Both the position numbers and the translations under genes were made by a program. The notes beneath the pieces are model-generated. The model searched no databases. It saw nothing but the letters and a program-made list of their open reading frames with translations, and was not told the DNA's origin. Positions 1 to 12,200 of a stretch of 64,000 bases of DNA are shown piece by piece (position 1 is the stretch's first letter; each line of letters begins with the position of its first letter). Location: positions 18,919,544 through 18,983,543 of the forward strand of contig NC_091144.1 in NCBI RefSeq assembly GCF_041381155.1, in the 5' to 3' direction. Source of the stretch: Argopecten irradians. Lineage: Eukaryota > Mollusca > Bivalvia > Pectinida > Pectinidae.

Positions 1-59
1 AATTCTAACATTACTCTCACATTCTTTTATCATATCATCTGTGTACTTTGCTCTTGCAG

Positions 60-270
60 CTCCCGATCATTTTCCCAACTCCTGACGAGGCAGATGGTTC
101 TCGGAAGAAACAAGTGAATGACTTTGTAAAGGCTAACACAGTTGTAAAAGAGTTACCCCCAGTAAACCTAGCGGCTGGTACTACTGTAGATGTAAGACTA
201 CACATTTCATTACCGGAAGGACACCACTTTACAGAGGAAGCTCCCAGTAACTGGATGTTGATCTGTAAAG
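60..270 (+). CDS. NHLRC2: NHLRC2 penultimate coding exon
   Basis: It opens in frame with LPIIFPTPDEADGSRKKQ and runs to WMLICK. It ends in phase 1 at 270 if the GC donor is used, or at 264 if the GT donor is used. Confidence 0.78.
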
Positions 271-2520
271 GCAAGTTCTTTAATATGTAAAACTTTCCCT
301 GAACAGCTTCTTGACTTTATTGACCATTTCCATTGTTACATCAAAAGAAACTTTTACTGCACAATACTGACAAAATACAACAAGTGTTGGGTTGTCGCTG
401 ATGTAAAAGCTCGCTCGCTGGGAAAGTAGGTCACACAGCAGGTGGATGATGCTGTGAGGTACCCATGCAGCCCCATAAGTAACAGGGCCTCTCATTGGCT
501 ATCGCAGCGACAGAAAGGCGGGGCATATGTTACCTTGTTCTACATTTTACGTTAGTCTGCTCTACTGTCAGGCTGGTACAAATACATTTTTCGGATAATA
601 CCTATGTAAATGTATTGTACTAACAACTATGATCAATTTTCAAATAACAAATATGCTGATTATAATGTTTCGTAAACTATAGGTGGCAAACGCAACACAT
701 ATAATTCTTTTCAAATACACCCCATTGTTTGATTTACCGGAAACCGTGACATAATGAAACAATCAACAGGTAAAAAGTTTTGAAGTTAAAAAAGGTCAAC
801 TAACTCAGAGTAAACATTGTGAAACACCAGTATCATTATAATTATTTTAAATTATTAAAATTGTGTGCAAGTAAGTAAGTTTATTCCAAATATGGTAAAA
901 TAGGCTAACGAGAATCATGGCGGCTAAGTGAACCGTATCAGAGATGCGAGTTGAAATAAGCTTACAAACACAATTTAGACATGAAGGTGGGTAAAAGGAT
1001 AATCAGTTTATTTTAGAAGTGTTGGATATTGTTGAATTTAATTGCAAACTTACATGACACACGTGAATTGTATAATTTTCACCGCTGGATGTTTTGCAAC
1101 ACTACGGTTAATGTGATGGAATCGTAGCTCTGACGATGACCATCTGTCAGAAATCCTCCGTTAGTCGTTTAGAGCTATCTTGTTGAAGTCAGGTATTATA
1201 TAAATATCAGTCTCCAGATTTAAGGTAGCGGAATATGTATTTCAACTCATTAGACACAGATTACAGAAAACCCCACAGCTAATGTATGACTTTACTGAAT
1301 AACGCAGTTACAACTTTACAAATCAAAGATTCATTTCTTCTTAATCTGATGCGAGAAATGTGGATATGTGTGAATTTATTTCCTGTGGAAAAGACTGTTG
1401 TGACTGAGACTTATATAGATATGTTTGATAATACTATTTAAAAAGATATGGCAGATCTTAATGAAACTTTGTGGTTAGACTTACATTGGAAAGATCCTAG
1501 AAGTGTTTGAAAATCAGCTTGATTCAACAGTATTTTACGGAGTTATTGCCCTTTGCACTTACAATCAATTTTGGACATTGTGAACGCAATAACTTTAATA
1601 AATAAAAACTGAGCTAAATGAAATTTTGTATGTAGACTAACATTAGAAATATCTCGGACGAGTTTGAAAATCAGCTTGATCCGATGATAATTTACGGAGT
1701 TTTTGGCTTTTGCACTAATTATTATTATTGGACCTTGTGAATACAATACTTTGAATAAATATGCACTCGGCTTCATGAACTTTGTATTTAGACTAAAATT
1801 GGAAAAATCTCAGACAGTTACGAAAATTGACCTGATTGGATAGTAACTTACAGAATTATTGCCCATTGCAATAATGATTATTGAATCTTGTGAACATGAT
1901 AACTTGAGTAAATATTATCTATGCTTAATGAAACTTTGCATATAGCCTATCATTGGAAATATCTCGAACAAGTTTGAAAATAAGCTTGATTTAACTCAGA
2001 CTTATATACAGAGTTATTGCCCTTTTCAATAATAATATTTGGAGGTTTTGAACACGGTAATGTGAGTAAATATACTCGAAGCTTAATGAAAAATTGTATT
2101 TAGACCTATTAGATGTATGTTCCTATTTTGTGAACAAAAGACATAAGTTGGCTAGTAAATTACATAACTACAATGTATCAAATATCGGGTGACCATTAAG
2201 GTTGTTATTTTTTCTGACATTTTTTTTTATATTGAATGTTCTGTTCTTTTTCAGACGAAGCAAATAAAGTTTTAAACATTGACTATACTACAAATGGTAG
2301 CATCCAATCTTCTGAAGAGCAGTCTATGTTGACCTTCACCATGCCAAGTAACCTTGACCTTTTGAAATGTGTGCAGGTGTATATCAAGTGCCGTGTGTTC
2401 TTCTGTGATGATTCCAATGTCTGTCGTCTTAAGGAAAATGTGTACAAACAAGACTTTGTCTCACAGGATACAGAAAAAATCACCTCTGATAAAAGTGTCA
2501 TTATAGACTTTAGATTTTAA
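60..2520 (+). CDS. NHLRC2: NHLRC2 homologue, last two coding exons (3' part of gene)
   Basis: The exons are 60-270 and 2255-2520, ending at TAA. The first follows a good acceptor (ctcttgcag, ending at 59); the second follows a T-rich tract and ttcag ending at 2254. The first exon encodes LHISLPEGHHFTEEAPSNW; the second includes CRVFFCDDSNVCRLKEN and ends IIDFRF. This is the pattern of the beta-sandwich domain after the thioredoxin-like and NHL-propeller domains of NHLRC2. The upstream domains lie outside the window. The splice is phase 1 and the reading frame continues without a break. The donor at 271 is GC (AAAG|GCAAGT); a GT six bases upstream (265) keeps the same frame but has a weak exon side. 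Family recognition is from remembered sequence pattern, not a search. Confidence 0.8.
1457..2112. repeat. Diverged tandem repeat, about 155 bp period, in the NHLRC2 intron
   Basis: About four units recur with the landmarks TTAATGAAACTTTG, TTTGAAAATCAGCTTGAT, GGAGTTATTGCCCTTT and CTTGTGAACACGATAA. The 'aatgaaa.ttg' landmark falls near 1461, 1618, 1775, 1927 and 2087. Units differ at many positions, so the array is old. It lies in the intron that joins the two NHLRC2 exons and does not reach either splice site. Confidence 0.75.
2255..2520 (+). CDS. NHLRC2: NHLRC2 terminal coding exon
   Basis: It starts after ctttttcag, and its first two bases complete the split codon from the previous exon. 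It encodes 88 residues with two closely spaced cysteine pairs around CRVFFCDDSNVC and stops at TAA 2518-2520. Confidence 0.8.
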
Positions 2521-5500
2521 TGCTCCATCCATTCACTTAAGTTGTCTTTCAGGTATAGTATTACCTTTGTTTAACATTCGTCATGACACGAAACGTCTAG
2601 TTTCTATTAATAGAGCTGTGTGATGATATTCATTGGCACATGTTTACAGTCCCAAGTTTCTGTTTTATGGGTAGTTGTTTTATGACCAATATATTGAATT
2701 ACACTATAGTATCTTCTCTATTGTTATCACTTACAAATTGTAATGCCCTTTCTAATAACTGTGGTAGATTACAAAAAAACATTGTCCAGTCTGAGGCTAA
2801 GAGTGAAAAATGCTGAATATACTTCAATTCATTAACTTTTTTCTATTTGGTCACATGAAGCTATTCAATTGGCCTCCACTCAGCGAAAGGTTTATATTAT
2901 TGGTTAATATATTCTAAATCATGTAATCATGTTTGCTTTCTATGTGTCTTGATAAAGGGGCAGACTGACTTTGAAATTTGACAACCTGTATTGTTTACAC
3001 ATTTTGAAATTATTTCTTTGCCCCATATGCACATTCACAAATTAATAGTTGTACAAAGGTCTTTCTAATATTTTATCATACCAAATAGTTATGTGGGAAA
3101 TCTGAGATAAATGGGGATTATAAAGAAATACACATATAATTATGTAGGTTGTTTTGATATAGATTTAATAATTTGTATTTATTAATATTTTCAATTGGAG
3201 AATGCTGAATCAGATGGTTGCCCACCAAGAATTTATATTGTAATATATGCATTTTTTATGAATTCTCATTGTTTTTGGATGAAAAATTTGTCTTTTTAAT
3301 ATTTCATATTTTATCACCTTAATTTTCAAGTTTGTTGATATGTTGGTTTTAATATTTTTAGCTTCCTCTTAACTTTTAACTCTTGATTTTATCTTAAACT
3401 CGTCCTTATACACACACTGGGTATGGGCATTATTATTGAATGTTTTTTTAATAATTAGCCAGATTTCTCCTAGTGTAATTATACGCTTTCCTCTGTTTAA
3501 CCCTATTTACCTTGCATCACTGCAACAGGTATTTGTCACTAATTATGACACTTTTTGATTATTTTAACTTCAAGAAGTACATCAATCAGGACTCATCTTA
3601 CTCATTCACACCTAAAGATACATCTGAAATCATCTAATTCAAATGCTATGATAGTTCATTAAGAATTTTTACAGATGAAGGAGATTTCAGTTAACAGATG
3701 TGGTATGCCAATGTAAAGGAGAACATTGTATTTTCTTATATTGACTAACGAAAGGTGAGTTTAGAGTAATTGTCAATATGTCATACAAAGGTGCCTTATT
3801 ACATAACTTACAAAAGCACTAAACTGGGTGGTGGGGCTACAACTGATATACTTTGTAGTAGATGGTGATTACAATGTACATTTATTTAACAAATATCTGC
3901 CCGTTCTGTCTATGCTTGTAAATCTGATTGCAAGCTAGCTTTAACATTTGGATTATGGATGGTTTTATTAGATACATGTTGAATATGTGATATTCTTGAG
4001 GTGCTAAATATATATTGCTGATAACTCTAAATATGATTATAACAAAACTGCAATTTTAACACATACATGTATCTAAACTTGTATATGTTTCAGTAGCATT
4101 TGGAAATAAAATATACATATTGGATATGAATACCATTTCCTGTTTTGTTACACATACTGATAATGTTGGCCACGAAGGATCAAAATGTTGTAAATTGTCC
4201 ACCTTTTAAATACTGCAATTCTGATACTGCCACGATGGATTTGACAAATATTTGTAAGATGGTTATTTTGCAACAAGATTATAAAATCATTATTTTTCAG
4301 TTCAAAACCTACTTTCAACTTCTTAAGTTCCACAAAAGTTTACATGAGGTGATTATTGTTACCCAAGAAGAAAAAAAATCTTTGATAAGCTTCTCTCCCT
4401 CATGTGCCTATGAGCTAAATTTGATTAGCTGTGGTTGTGTCATGGATAATAAAAGTGAAAGCAAAACATGATTTTATTCTTATATTGTAAAATCAAGGAA
4501 TTTAATTTGTTAAAAACCAACGTTTTGAGTTCACATTACTCATGATAAATTGTTTTTAAGTTAAAAATAACTATTGGAAATATCAAAAAATAAAACAAAA
4601 CAAATATGTCTACACTATATAAAAAATATCATATCTTCCCCGAAATTTAAGCTTTGGAGGTGAAGTGTGTCGTCAGTTTTGCCACAAAGAATACTAAAAG
4701 AAAGGTATCTACTTAAAATAGACTTAGAATATTTCTGTCTATTTACCTAGAAAATAGGACATTATACAACCCCAGAATATTTTAATGCCAGCGTATGGTT
4801 ACAGTGAAACATGACATAATTTACGACAAGGTACCAGATAAATAAGAAAAAACCCAACTAAACGAACTTGTTTTCGCGACGGCTTAATTTCGTGTTTCCA
4901 TATTTACTGCTTTTTTATGGGGATTTAGTGTCACGATTTTGAGTTTTATGTTCGAATGGCACTGTACTGAGAACATATTCTCTATGACTTATCTTTATCT
5001 TTTTATCGTATAGGGTTCTAATCGACCACGAAATATAACGAGAAAATAAGTTAGTTTACAGCAGAAGTTATCTTTATAGAAATAAACATAACTGCAAACA
5101 ACTTAATACAGTAACTAAATCCGACTTTCTGATTGGCAGATTATTTCTTCATGAAACAAATTTTGTTTGCGAACTGTTTGAATCCGTGTAGCTGATTCTC
5201 ATAAATCAATGCTTAGAAACGACTAACGAAATAAAACGATGTTAGCAAAAATGATTTGAATGTACTTTATACAACTTAACAATATGAATTAAATTGGATT
5301 TCTCTATAGACTGTGGAAGTAACGGAGACAGAAGACACTTGAAGTCCAAATGGACCGGACTTGTGAATACAATTGCACCAGTGTCCGTGAAAATAGCCAG
5401 TTACAGAATAAAACATGTTTCTAACAGTACATTTTAGGACCGTTATAAAAATATAGCTGAGGGTTTGCGGTATTGAGTTTTCACGAGTAAATCAAAATAA

Positions 5501-6680
5501 CCGTAACGCCAGCAATACTGAGAAGTTGCATTATGATGGAGCAACAAGGGCTATCCACAAACAAATATTTAGCACCACTGTATATCTGTTTCTTAGTCTT
5601 GTTCGGTTATTTTTTTCTTACATATCAAAATTGTGTAATAAAGTTTTTCACGCACGTTAAAACGAGAAGCTGTATTCTTTCGAGAAAAGCAGACTGCAAG
5701 TTTATTAATATCCATATTGTAGCGGATATATTCAATTGAAAGGATTCATTTAAAATGTAGTCCTAAGCATACCAGACTTTTTGACGCTTATTGAATTTGA
5801 TAATGTTTCAAACACAGGACTTCTTTGGTGTTTCCCTAATACTAGTTTAAAAGCAATGCTAAAACGTGTCAGTTGATTTTCAACTTAATTATTAAATAAG
5901 TTAGCCGCTTTAAATTCCACGGATATAAATGTGTCCATGATTTTTACTACAGTGCAGGTATATTTCCACTTGTTTACTTTTTAATGTTAAGAAACGAGGG
6001 GTTGATGAGGGACTATGTACTTGGTTGATATAAGTATGTATGGATTTTGAAGTAGGCCTAGAACTGTGTCAATCAAGTGGTACGATTCATTCAGAATTGC
6101 ACAAGATCGGTCTTTAATTACCAACTTTGATAATATACAAACCGCAGACTACTGAAAACCACGTATGCTTACCTCTTCGTTTTTACTTCACTTTGGTATT
6201 ATTTTGACCCCAGCTGTCAAACAATTTTTTTGAAAATATCTTTTGGTACGATTTTAATGCACAGAGTCAATATAAGAAAGCGAAAACACGAAGATTCAAC
6301 TGTAAATATTGAAAAAGGCGGATTATTATTGTAATACCAAGATGACGATACTAGTCTACAGTTGCGAATAAAAGCATTTTGATAACAATATTTTTCCTTT
6401 CTAACTGATATACCCGACAAACACCTACTGGAGCGCACCTGGTCGGAGTAAACTTTTGGCTAATCCACCTACAATCGATGTGATTGGCATGCCATATGTG
6501 AATGTGATGGAAGAGGGGCGACAAGTTCCTTTTTTCTGTGCCAACCTGAAGCTTGACACGTGTGCTTATTGTACTGCACACATTTTAAAATCTTATATAG
6601 GTTATCATAAGAAGGTCATAACATAGAAAAAAGAACGACAAATGGGCACAAGTTACTTCAAAATGTTTTTACACCCATTT
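2521..6680. other. 3' flank of NHLRC2; no further gene recognised
   Basis: AT-rich sequence with only short, low-complexity open frames. An AATAAA at 4105-4110 is the first convincing polyadenylation hexamer downstream of the NHLRC2 stop, which would give a 3' UTR of about 1.6 kb. A frame at 4145-4471 lies just past it and shows no family resemblance or splice signals. A short + strand stretch at 5311-5343 follows a ctctatag acceptor and reads TVEVTETEDT then stop, which is too short to call. Confidence 0.5.
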
Positions 6681-6682
6681 TT

Positions 6683-8656
6683 AGCCCACCATCATCAGAT
6701 GGTGGGCTATTCAAATCGCCTTTCGTCCGTGGTCCGTCGTCCGTCCGTCCGTCCTTCCGTCCGTCCGTCCGTCCGTTAACAATTCTTGTTACGGCTATTT
6801 CTCAGAAAGTACAGAAGGGATCTTTCTCAAATTTCACATGTAGGTTCCCCAAGGGCCCTAGTTGTGCATATTGCATTTTGGGACCAATCGGTCAACAAGA
6901 TGGCCGACTGGCGGCCATCTTGGATTTTGATAGTTAAAGTTTGTTACCGCTATTTCTCAGAAAGTTTTAAAGGGATCTTTCTCAAATTTCACATGTAGGT
7001 TCCCCTAGGGCCCTAGTTGTGCATATTGCATTTTGGGACCAATCGGTCAACAAGATGGCCGACTGGCGGCCATCTTGGATTTTGATAGTTAAAGTTTGTT
7101 ACCGCTATTTCTCAGAAAGTTTTGAAGGGATCTTTCTCAAATTTCATATGTTGGTTCTCCTAGGGCCCTAGTTGTGCATATTGCATTTTGGGACCAATCG
7201 GTCAACAAGATGGCCGACTGGCGGCCATCTTGGATTTTGATAGTTAAAGTTTGTTACCGCTATTTCTCAGAAAGTTTTGAAGGGATCTTTCTCAAATTTC
7301 ATATGTTGGTTCTCCTAGGGCCCTAGTTGTGCATATTGCATTTTGGGACCAATCGGTCAACAAGATGGCCGACTGGCGGCCATCTTGGATTTTGATAGTT
7401 AAAGTTTGTTACCGCTATTTCTCAGAAAGTTTTAAAGGGATCTTTCTCAAATTTCACATGTAGGTTCCCCAAGGGCCCTAGTTGTGCATATTGCATTTTG
7501 GGACCAATCGGTCAACAAGATGGCCGACTGGCGGCCATCTTGGATTTTGATAGTTAAAGTTTGTTACCGCTATTTCTCAGAAAGTACTTAAGGGATCTTT
7601 CTCAAATTTCACATGTAGGTTCCCCTAGGGCCCTAGTTGTGCATATTGCATTTTGGGACCAATCGGTCAACAAGATGGCCGACTGGCTGCCATCTTGGAT
7701 TTTGATAGTTAAAGTTTGTTACCGCTATTTCTCAGAAAGTTTTGAAGGGATCTTTCTCAAATTTCATATGTTGGTTCTCCTAGGGCCCTAGTTGTGCATA
7801 TTGCATTTTGGGACCAATCGGTCAACAAGATGGCCGACTGGCGGCCATCTTGGATTTTGATAGTTAAAGTTTGTTACCGCTATTTCTCAGAAAGTACTTA
7901 AGGGATCTTTCTCAAATATAATATGTTGGTTCTCCTAGGGCCCTAGTTGTGCATATTGCATTTTAGGACCAATCGGTCAACAATGATGGCCGACCGGCGG
8001 CCATCTTGGATTTTGATAGTTAAAGTTTGTTACCGCTATTTCCCAGAAAGTACTGAAGGGATCTTTCTCAAATTTCATATATAGGTTCCCCTAGGGCCCT
8101 AGTTGTGCATATTGCATTTTGGGACCAATCAGTCAACAAGATGGCCGACGGACTGACGGCCATCTTGGATTTTGATAGTTAAAGTTTGTTACCGCTATTT
8201 CTCAGAAAGTACTGAAGGGATCTCTCTCAAATTTCATATGCATGTTCCCCTTGAACCCTAGTTGTGCATATTGCATTTTGGGAGTGATTGGTCAACAAGA
8301 TAGCCGACCGGCGGCCATCTTGGATTTTGATAGTTAAAGTTTGTTAACACTATTTCCCAGAAAGTACTGAAGGAATCTTTCTCAAATTTCATATGTAGGT
8401 TCCCCTACGACCCTAGTTGTGCATATTGCATTTTGGGACAGATCGGTCAGGAAGATGATCGACAGGTAGCCATCTTGAATTTTGATAATTGAAGTTTGTT
8501 ACTGCTACATATCTCAGAAAGTACTGAAAGGATCTTTCTCAAAGTTCATATATAGTATGTAGTAAAAGTTTGAAAAGCAGGGAAAAGATCCCTCTTTCTG
8601 TTGTCAGACATAGATCATTCTTTGGTGGGCGCCAAGATCCCTCTGGGATCTCTTGT
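6683..8656 (-). mobile_element. Non-autonomous bivalve element with 155 bp tandem core (pearl/Helitron-like design)
   Basis: Read on the - strand, the element starts ACAAGAGATCCCAGAGGGAT near 8656, passes GGCGCCCACCAAAG, then about 11 tandem units of 155 bp, then a (GGAC)n-type microsatellite (6728-6777 on the + strand as GTCC repeats), and ends with a hairpin at 6683-6708 whose arms are AGCCCACCATC. A head domain, tandem core, microsatellite and terminal hairpin are the layout known for oyster pearl elements and Helitron-related non-autonomous elements. Assignment to that class is inference; no protein-coding capacity is seen. Confidence 0.75.
6786..8560. repeat. 155 bp satellite-like tandem array, about 11 units
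   Basis: The landmark TGGCCGAC falls at 6901, 7056, 7211, 7366, 7521, 7676, 7831, 7987, 8142 and about 8301, so the spacing is 155 bp with two small shifts. Each unit has an inverted repeat AAGATGGCCG...CGGCCATCTT around a five-base loop. Central units are nearly identical; units after 7980 are increasingly diverged. Open frames of about 70 residues arise here by chance and shift frame at each unit because 155 is not a multiple of three. Confidence 0.95.
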
Positions 8657-8829
8657 TTAAAATACTTTTTAAACGTTTCATGCTAAATAAAAAACAAAAC
8701 GGGGAAAAATTTGGCATGATATTAGTACATTAACGTTCATGTATTTTAAGCGTGGATATAATTTCGAGAACCGCAAGAGTAAACATTTCGTGTTGGTGTT
8801 ATTTTCATAATATATATGTTATCTGGTTT

Positions 8830-9266
8830 TTAGGTCATCTGAACCGAAGGGTCAGGGATTTGGCTGAAATGATCCTGACATGGTCCCGATAAAGTGTTCT
8901 TATTTTTCGGGTCGATCCGAAATCCAAGATGGCCGCCACAGCCGCCATCTTGAAAACACATTTTGAACTTCTTCTCAAGTTCTACCGGTGCGATTTGGCT
9001 GAAACTTGCATAAAATGATCATGACATGGTCCCGACAAAGTATTGTTACATCTCTGGTTGATCCTAAATGGAAGATGGCTACCATAACACTATATCTAAT
9101 TAATTTCCTATATGTTAAGGTCCTTGGGCCTCTTGTTTGACATAAAATTTGTTGAAAGAAATTGAAATGATCCTGACATTGTCCTGACAAAGTGACACCA
9201 TATATAGTAAATTTTACTATTGCCAAGGTAGTCAGATGACCGTTAAGGCCCTTTGGGCCTCTTGTT
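8830..9266 (-). mobile_element. Short element pair with ACAAGAGGCCCAA starts
   Basis: Read on the - strand, the start motif ACAAGAGGCCCAAAGGGCCT lies at 9266 and a second copy, ACAAGAGGCCCAAGGACC, at about 9137. Both are followed by CTTAAC and by sequence with 'gtc(c/g)(t/g)gacaatgtcaggatcat'-type motifs. Parallel blocks around 'gatcctgacatggtcccgat' and 'gatcatgacatggtcccgac' show two diverged units. This appears to be a truncated relative of the elements at 6683 and 31041. Confidence 0.6.
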
Positions 9267-9269
9267 GGT

Positions 9270-12200
9270 GATATACTGTAGTTCATAATTCATTCACAAA
9301 ACCTTACGCGCAAAAAGTTGTATTCAAAATAAATGCACGACTATTGTCCAAGTACGTATTATATGTTCTGAATTAACAATGACATTAAATGCAAAAGCAA
9401 AGTAAGTTGAAAGTGGCGTTGTAATTAACATTATTTTGGTGTTCTTACCTAGGACAGTTCGTATTGTCGTATTGTCTATCATTGTTTATTGTCTAACACC
9501 TCAATGCCTCATGAAGTTTTGCGATTATTATTTGTTGTATGGTTAGCCCTCATCAATATTGAAGGAAGGTGATTGAACAGAAGCTTGATCAAGTTTATGT
9601 TTATCAGTCAAAATCAGAGTTTTGAAATTAAAAAAAACGGATTCTGAAAATTGTGTTATAGCCTGAAAGGATTGGAATTTGATAAAATACTCTTTGTTTT
9701 GTACAGATACATGTTTACATTGCCTGTAAGTTAATTGGTAGTTTTAGAAGTTAAATTATTATCGCAATGTTCGGTATTTATTATCAGACCTACGTCCACG
9801 GATATTACTTCCTCCGAAGGCTGTAAACGTACTAGTTTTCCCTTTTTCTATATATGCATTTCTTGAACATCAATTTTGTATTTCTTGTAACTATGTGCCT
9901 GGAGATGTCATAACGACTATCCCCTGTCTTGTAAACCAGCTCTGTGATTGATAGGAGTGTAATGTATCTACTAACCAGTACTCATTCCTAAGAGTTTGTG
10001 TACGTCTATCTGTCTGTTGAGGATCAATTCTCATACCGATTACATCATGGGTACGATGTTTATAGAGACAAATATGTCAGTTATTTGTCATCCATACTAA
10101 TACACTCCTTTCATTTCGGATTATCTTGTATCGTAAATCGTGCGTGTTTTGCAGGCGAGAAACATCCACGAAAATAAATCGCTTTGAAAATGATTTAACT
10201 ACAAGTTCAACGAACCGTTTCAGCTGTAAATATTGAAATTAGATAACCTTGAAAAAGTTGTTTTGTTTTATAGATTCAACAAAAGTATCACTTATTCGCA
10301 TTGTTCCTTTTAATCACAAAATAAAATACGATAAAATAAATATGGTCTTTGCACGTTGCTTTTGTTACATTATTGTCGGAAATGCGTTTACAAATTTTGA
10401 AATACTTATAGCATCTAGCTTTCTTCTGAGACATTCCTTAGTTTCGAAGAGAGAATGCATTGTTTGTGTACGATTTCTAGACACCTCAAAACTCTGTCAG
10501 TGAAGCTTTTACAGTATTAGTGTTAAGACTGATTTCGTGAAAACATTTACCAATCAGGGATACAGCTTTAAGTCATTTCCACAATGCTTACAACATTCCT
10601 ATTTAGATCAACCTATCGCATTCCTCCATCATTAACAGATAAGTATAGGAACACAGTTATACTTCTGGACTTTACTTTTCTACACAAAGAGGCACGATAT
10701 TAACCTTTGGCCTTCCAGTATCATTCTGGTGTCCTTGATCGGGAAGTGCAAGATTGGTAAAATTGTTTATGTAAATAAACTTAGACACAAATGTTATGGC
10801 ACGTGTGAACGCTGTGGTACTTTGTCTAGCTGTTTAAAGGTTGTCTGATTGTATACAAGTAGTTTGTGTAGTTGTGGACGTGATTAAGTCCCACGCGATT
10901 ATATTTCACAGTCAACCGGGGTAGATACCATAAACAGACCACTATTACTGAGCCAAAGCTATGTACTCTATGAACTGAATCGAATTGTGACAATCTCGTT
11001 GATCATGGGATTATTCCGGAGTCTTTTAGAATTCTATTTCGGGCATAGTAGCTACAATTTATCTTTCATGTTGTTAAAAAATTGTGTGAAGACACCTTAA
11101 GGGTATTAAAGATATTTAGTGAGTTATTTCAATCAATTTTTATCGTTTGCCAGAGAAGTGGAATATTGTTAAAACCAAATAAACTGTCTTTATTTTATAT
11201 ATTTCTAACATGTTATTCTTATAAACAAAAATTCTACTGCCATTATTCAATAAATAAATTTGAAATTCATTTTTTTATGATTATCAAATTACTTATACTG
11301 ACTTTCCTTTATTTGTAATTCCTGTCAAATTAATTGATAGACAGCAGCGGTTATTAGAAAAATATTTCAAATAGGGTTTGGTGTATTGTTTAACAGATCA
11401 TGTTGCTATTCGTCTCTTTCTTTCTTTAATATTTATGGTTATATATTGCAATAAAGGAAAAATATTCATTTTCAATTTTTTGGCAAAGTATGCGAAATTA
11501 TTTTTTTTGTGTTTTTTTTATCAATATCGCACAGGCATATCACAAAACTCTCTGTCGTTTGCTGGAATGTTTAAATATCAATTTAAGGGTCATCTTAAAA
11601 CATTATTTGTTCTCCTTGGGCTGGGCAATGATATGATATGTGATTCTGAAGATTACTAATAACAACATTTAAGTCCGAACTCAATTAAGAACAGTAAATA
11701 TGGAAATATTTGGATATAAGCATTAAACTATCTTCCAATGGCATCTATTGTCTATATCGATGCCAGAGCTTTGCACGCGCATTATGAGACGATTCTTTGG
11801 TATATTACTTTTTTTTTGCAATTTCTCTTTTATTTCTTTAAAAGTTGTTGAGTGCGATTGTATATACATATAATTTAATCAGAAGAAAAATGTTACTGAA
11901 AGAGCCAGTACTTCCGTACATAGTGTTACCTCGTGTTATTTCGAAATTTTGTTCAATGTTTGTAGAAAGTTTTATTATTTTATTTTCTAAAATTTTCACC
12001 TTAACGTAGCAACCTTGTAGTACAATTTAACATACACATATGCTATTGACATTGATTTCAGTTTGAGTTTCCATAGTAATCTCTACAAATACAAATAAAA
12101 ATCAGATAGTATTATTTTCAAAATTTATTCCGGAAAACACAACAATGTAAATAATTATACTATTTTACAAATGAAATAAATATATCGCAACAGTTTTAAC

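Noticed and set aside
6786..7791. Open frames of 70-76 codons within the 155 bp array
   Set aside because: They are copies of the same repeat read in one frame; 155 is not divisible by three, so the frame shifts at each unit.
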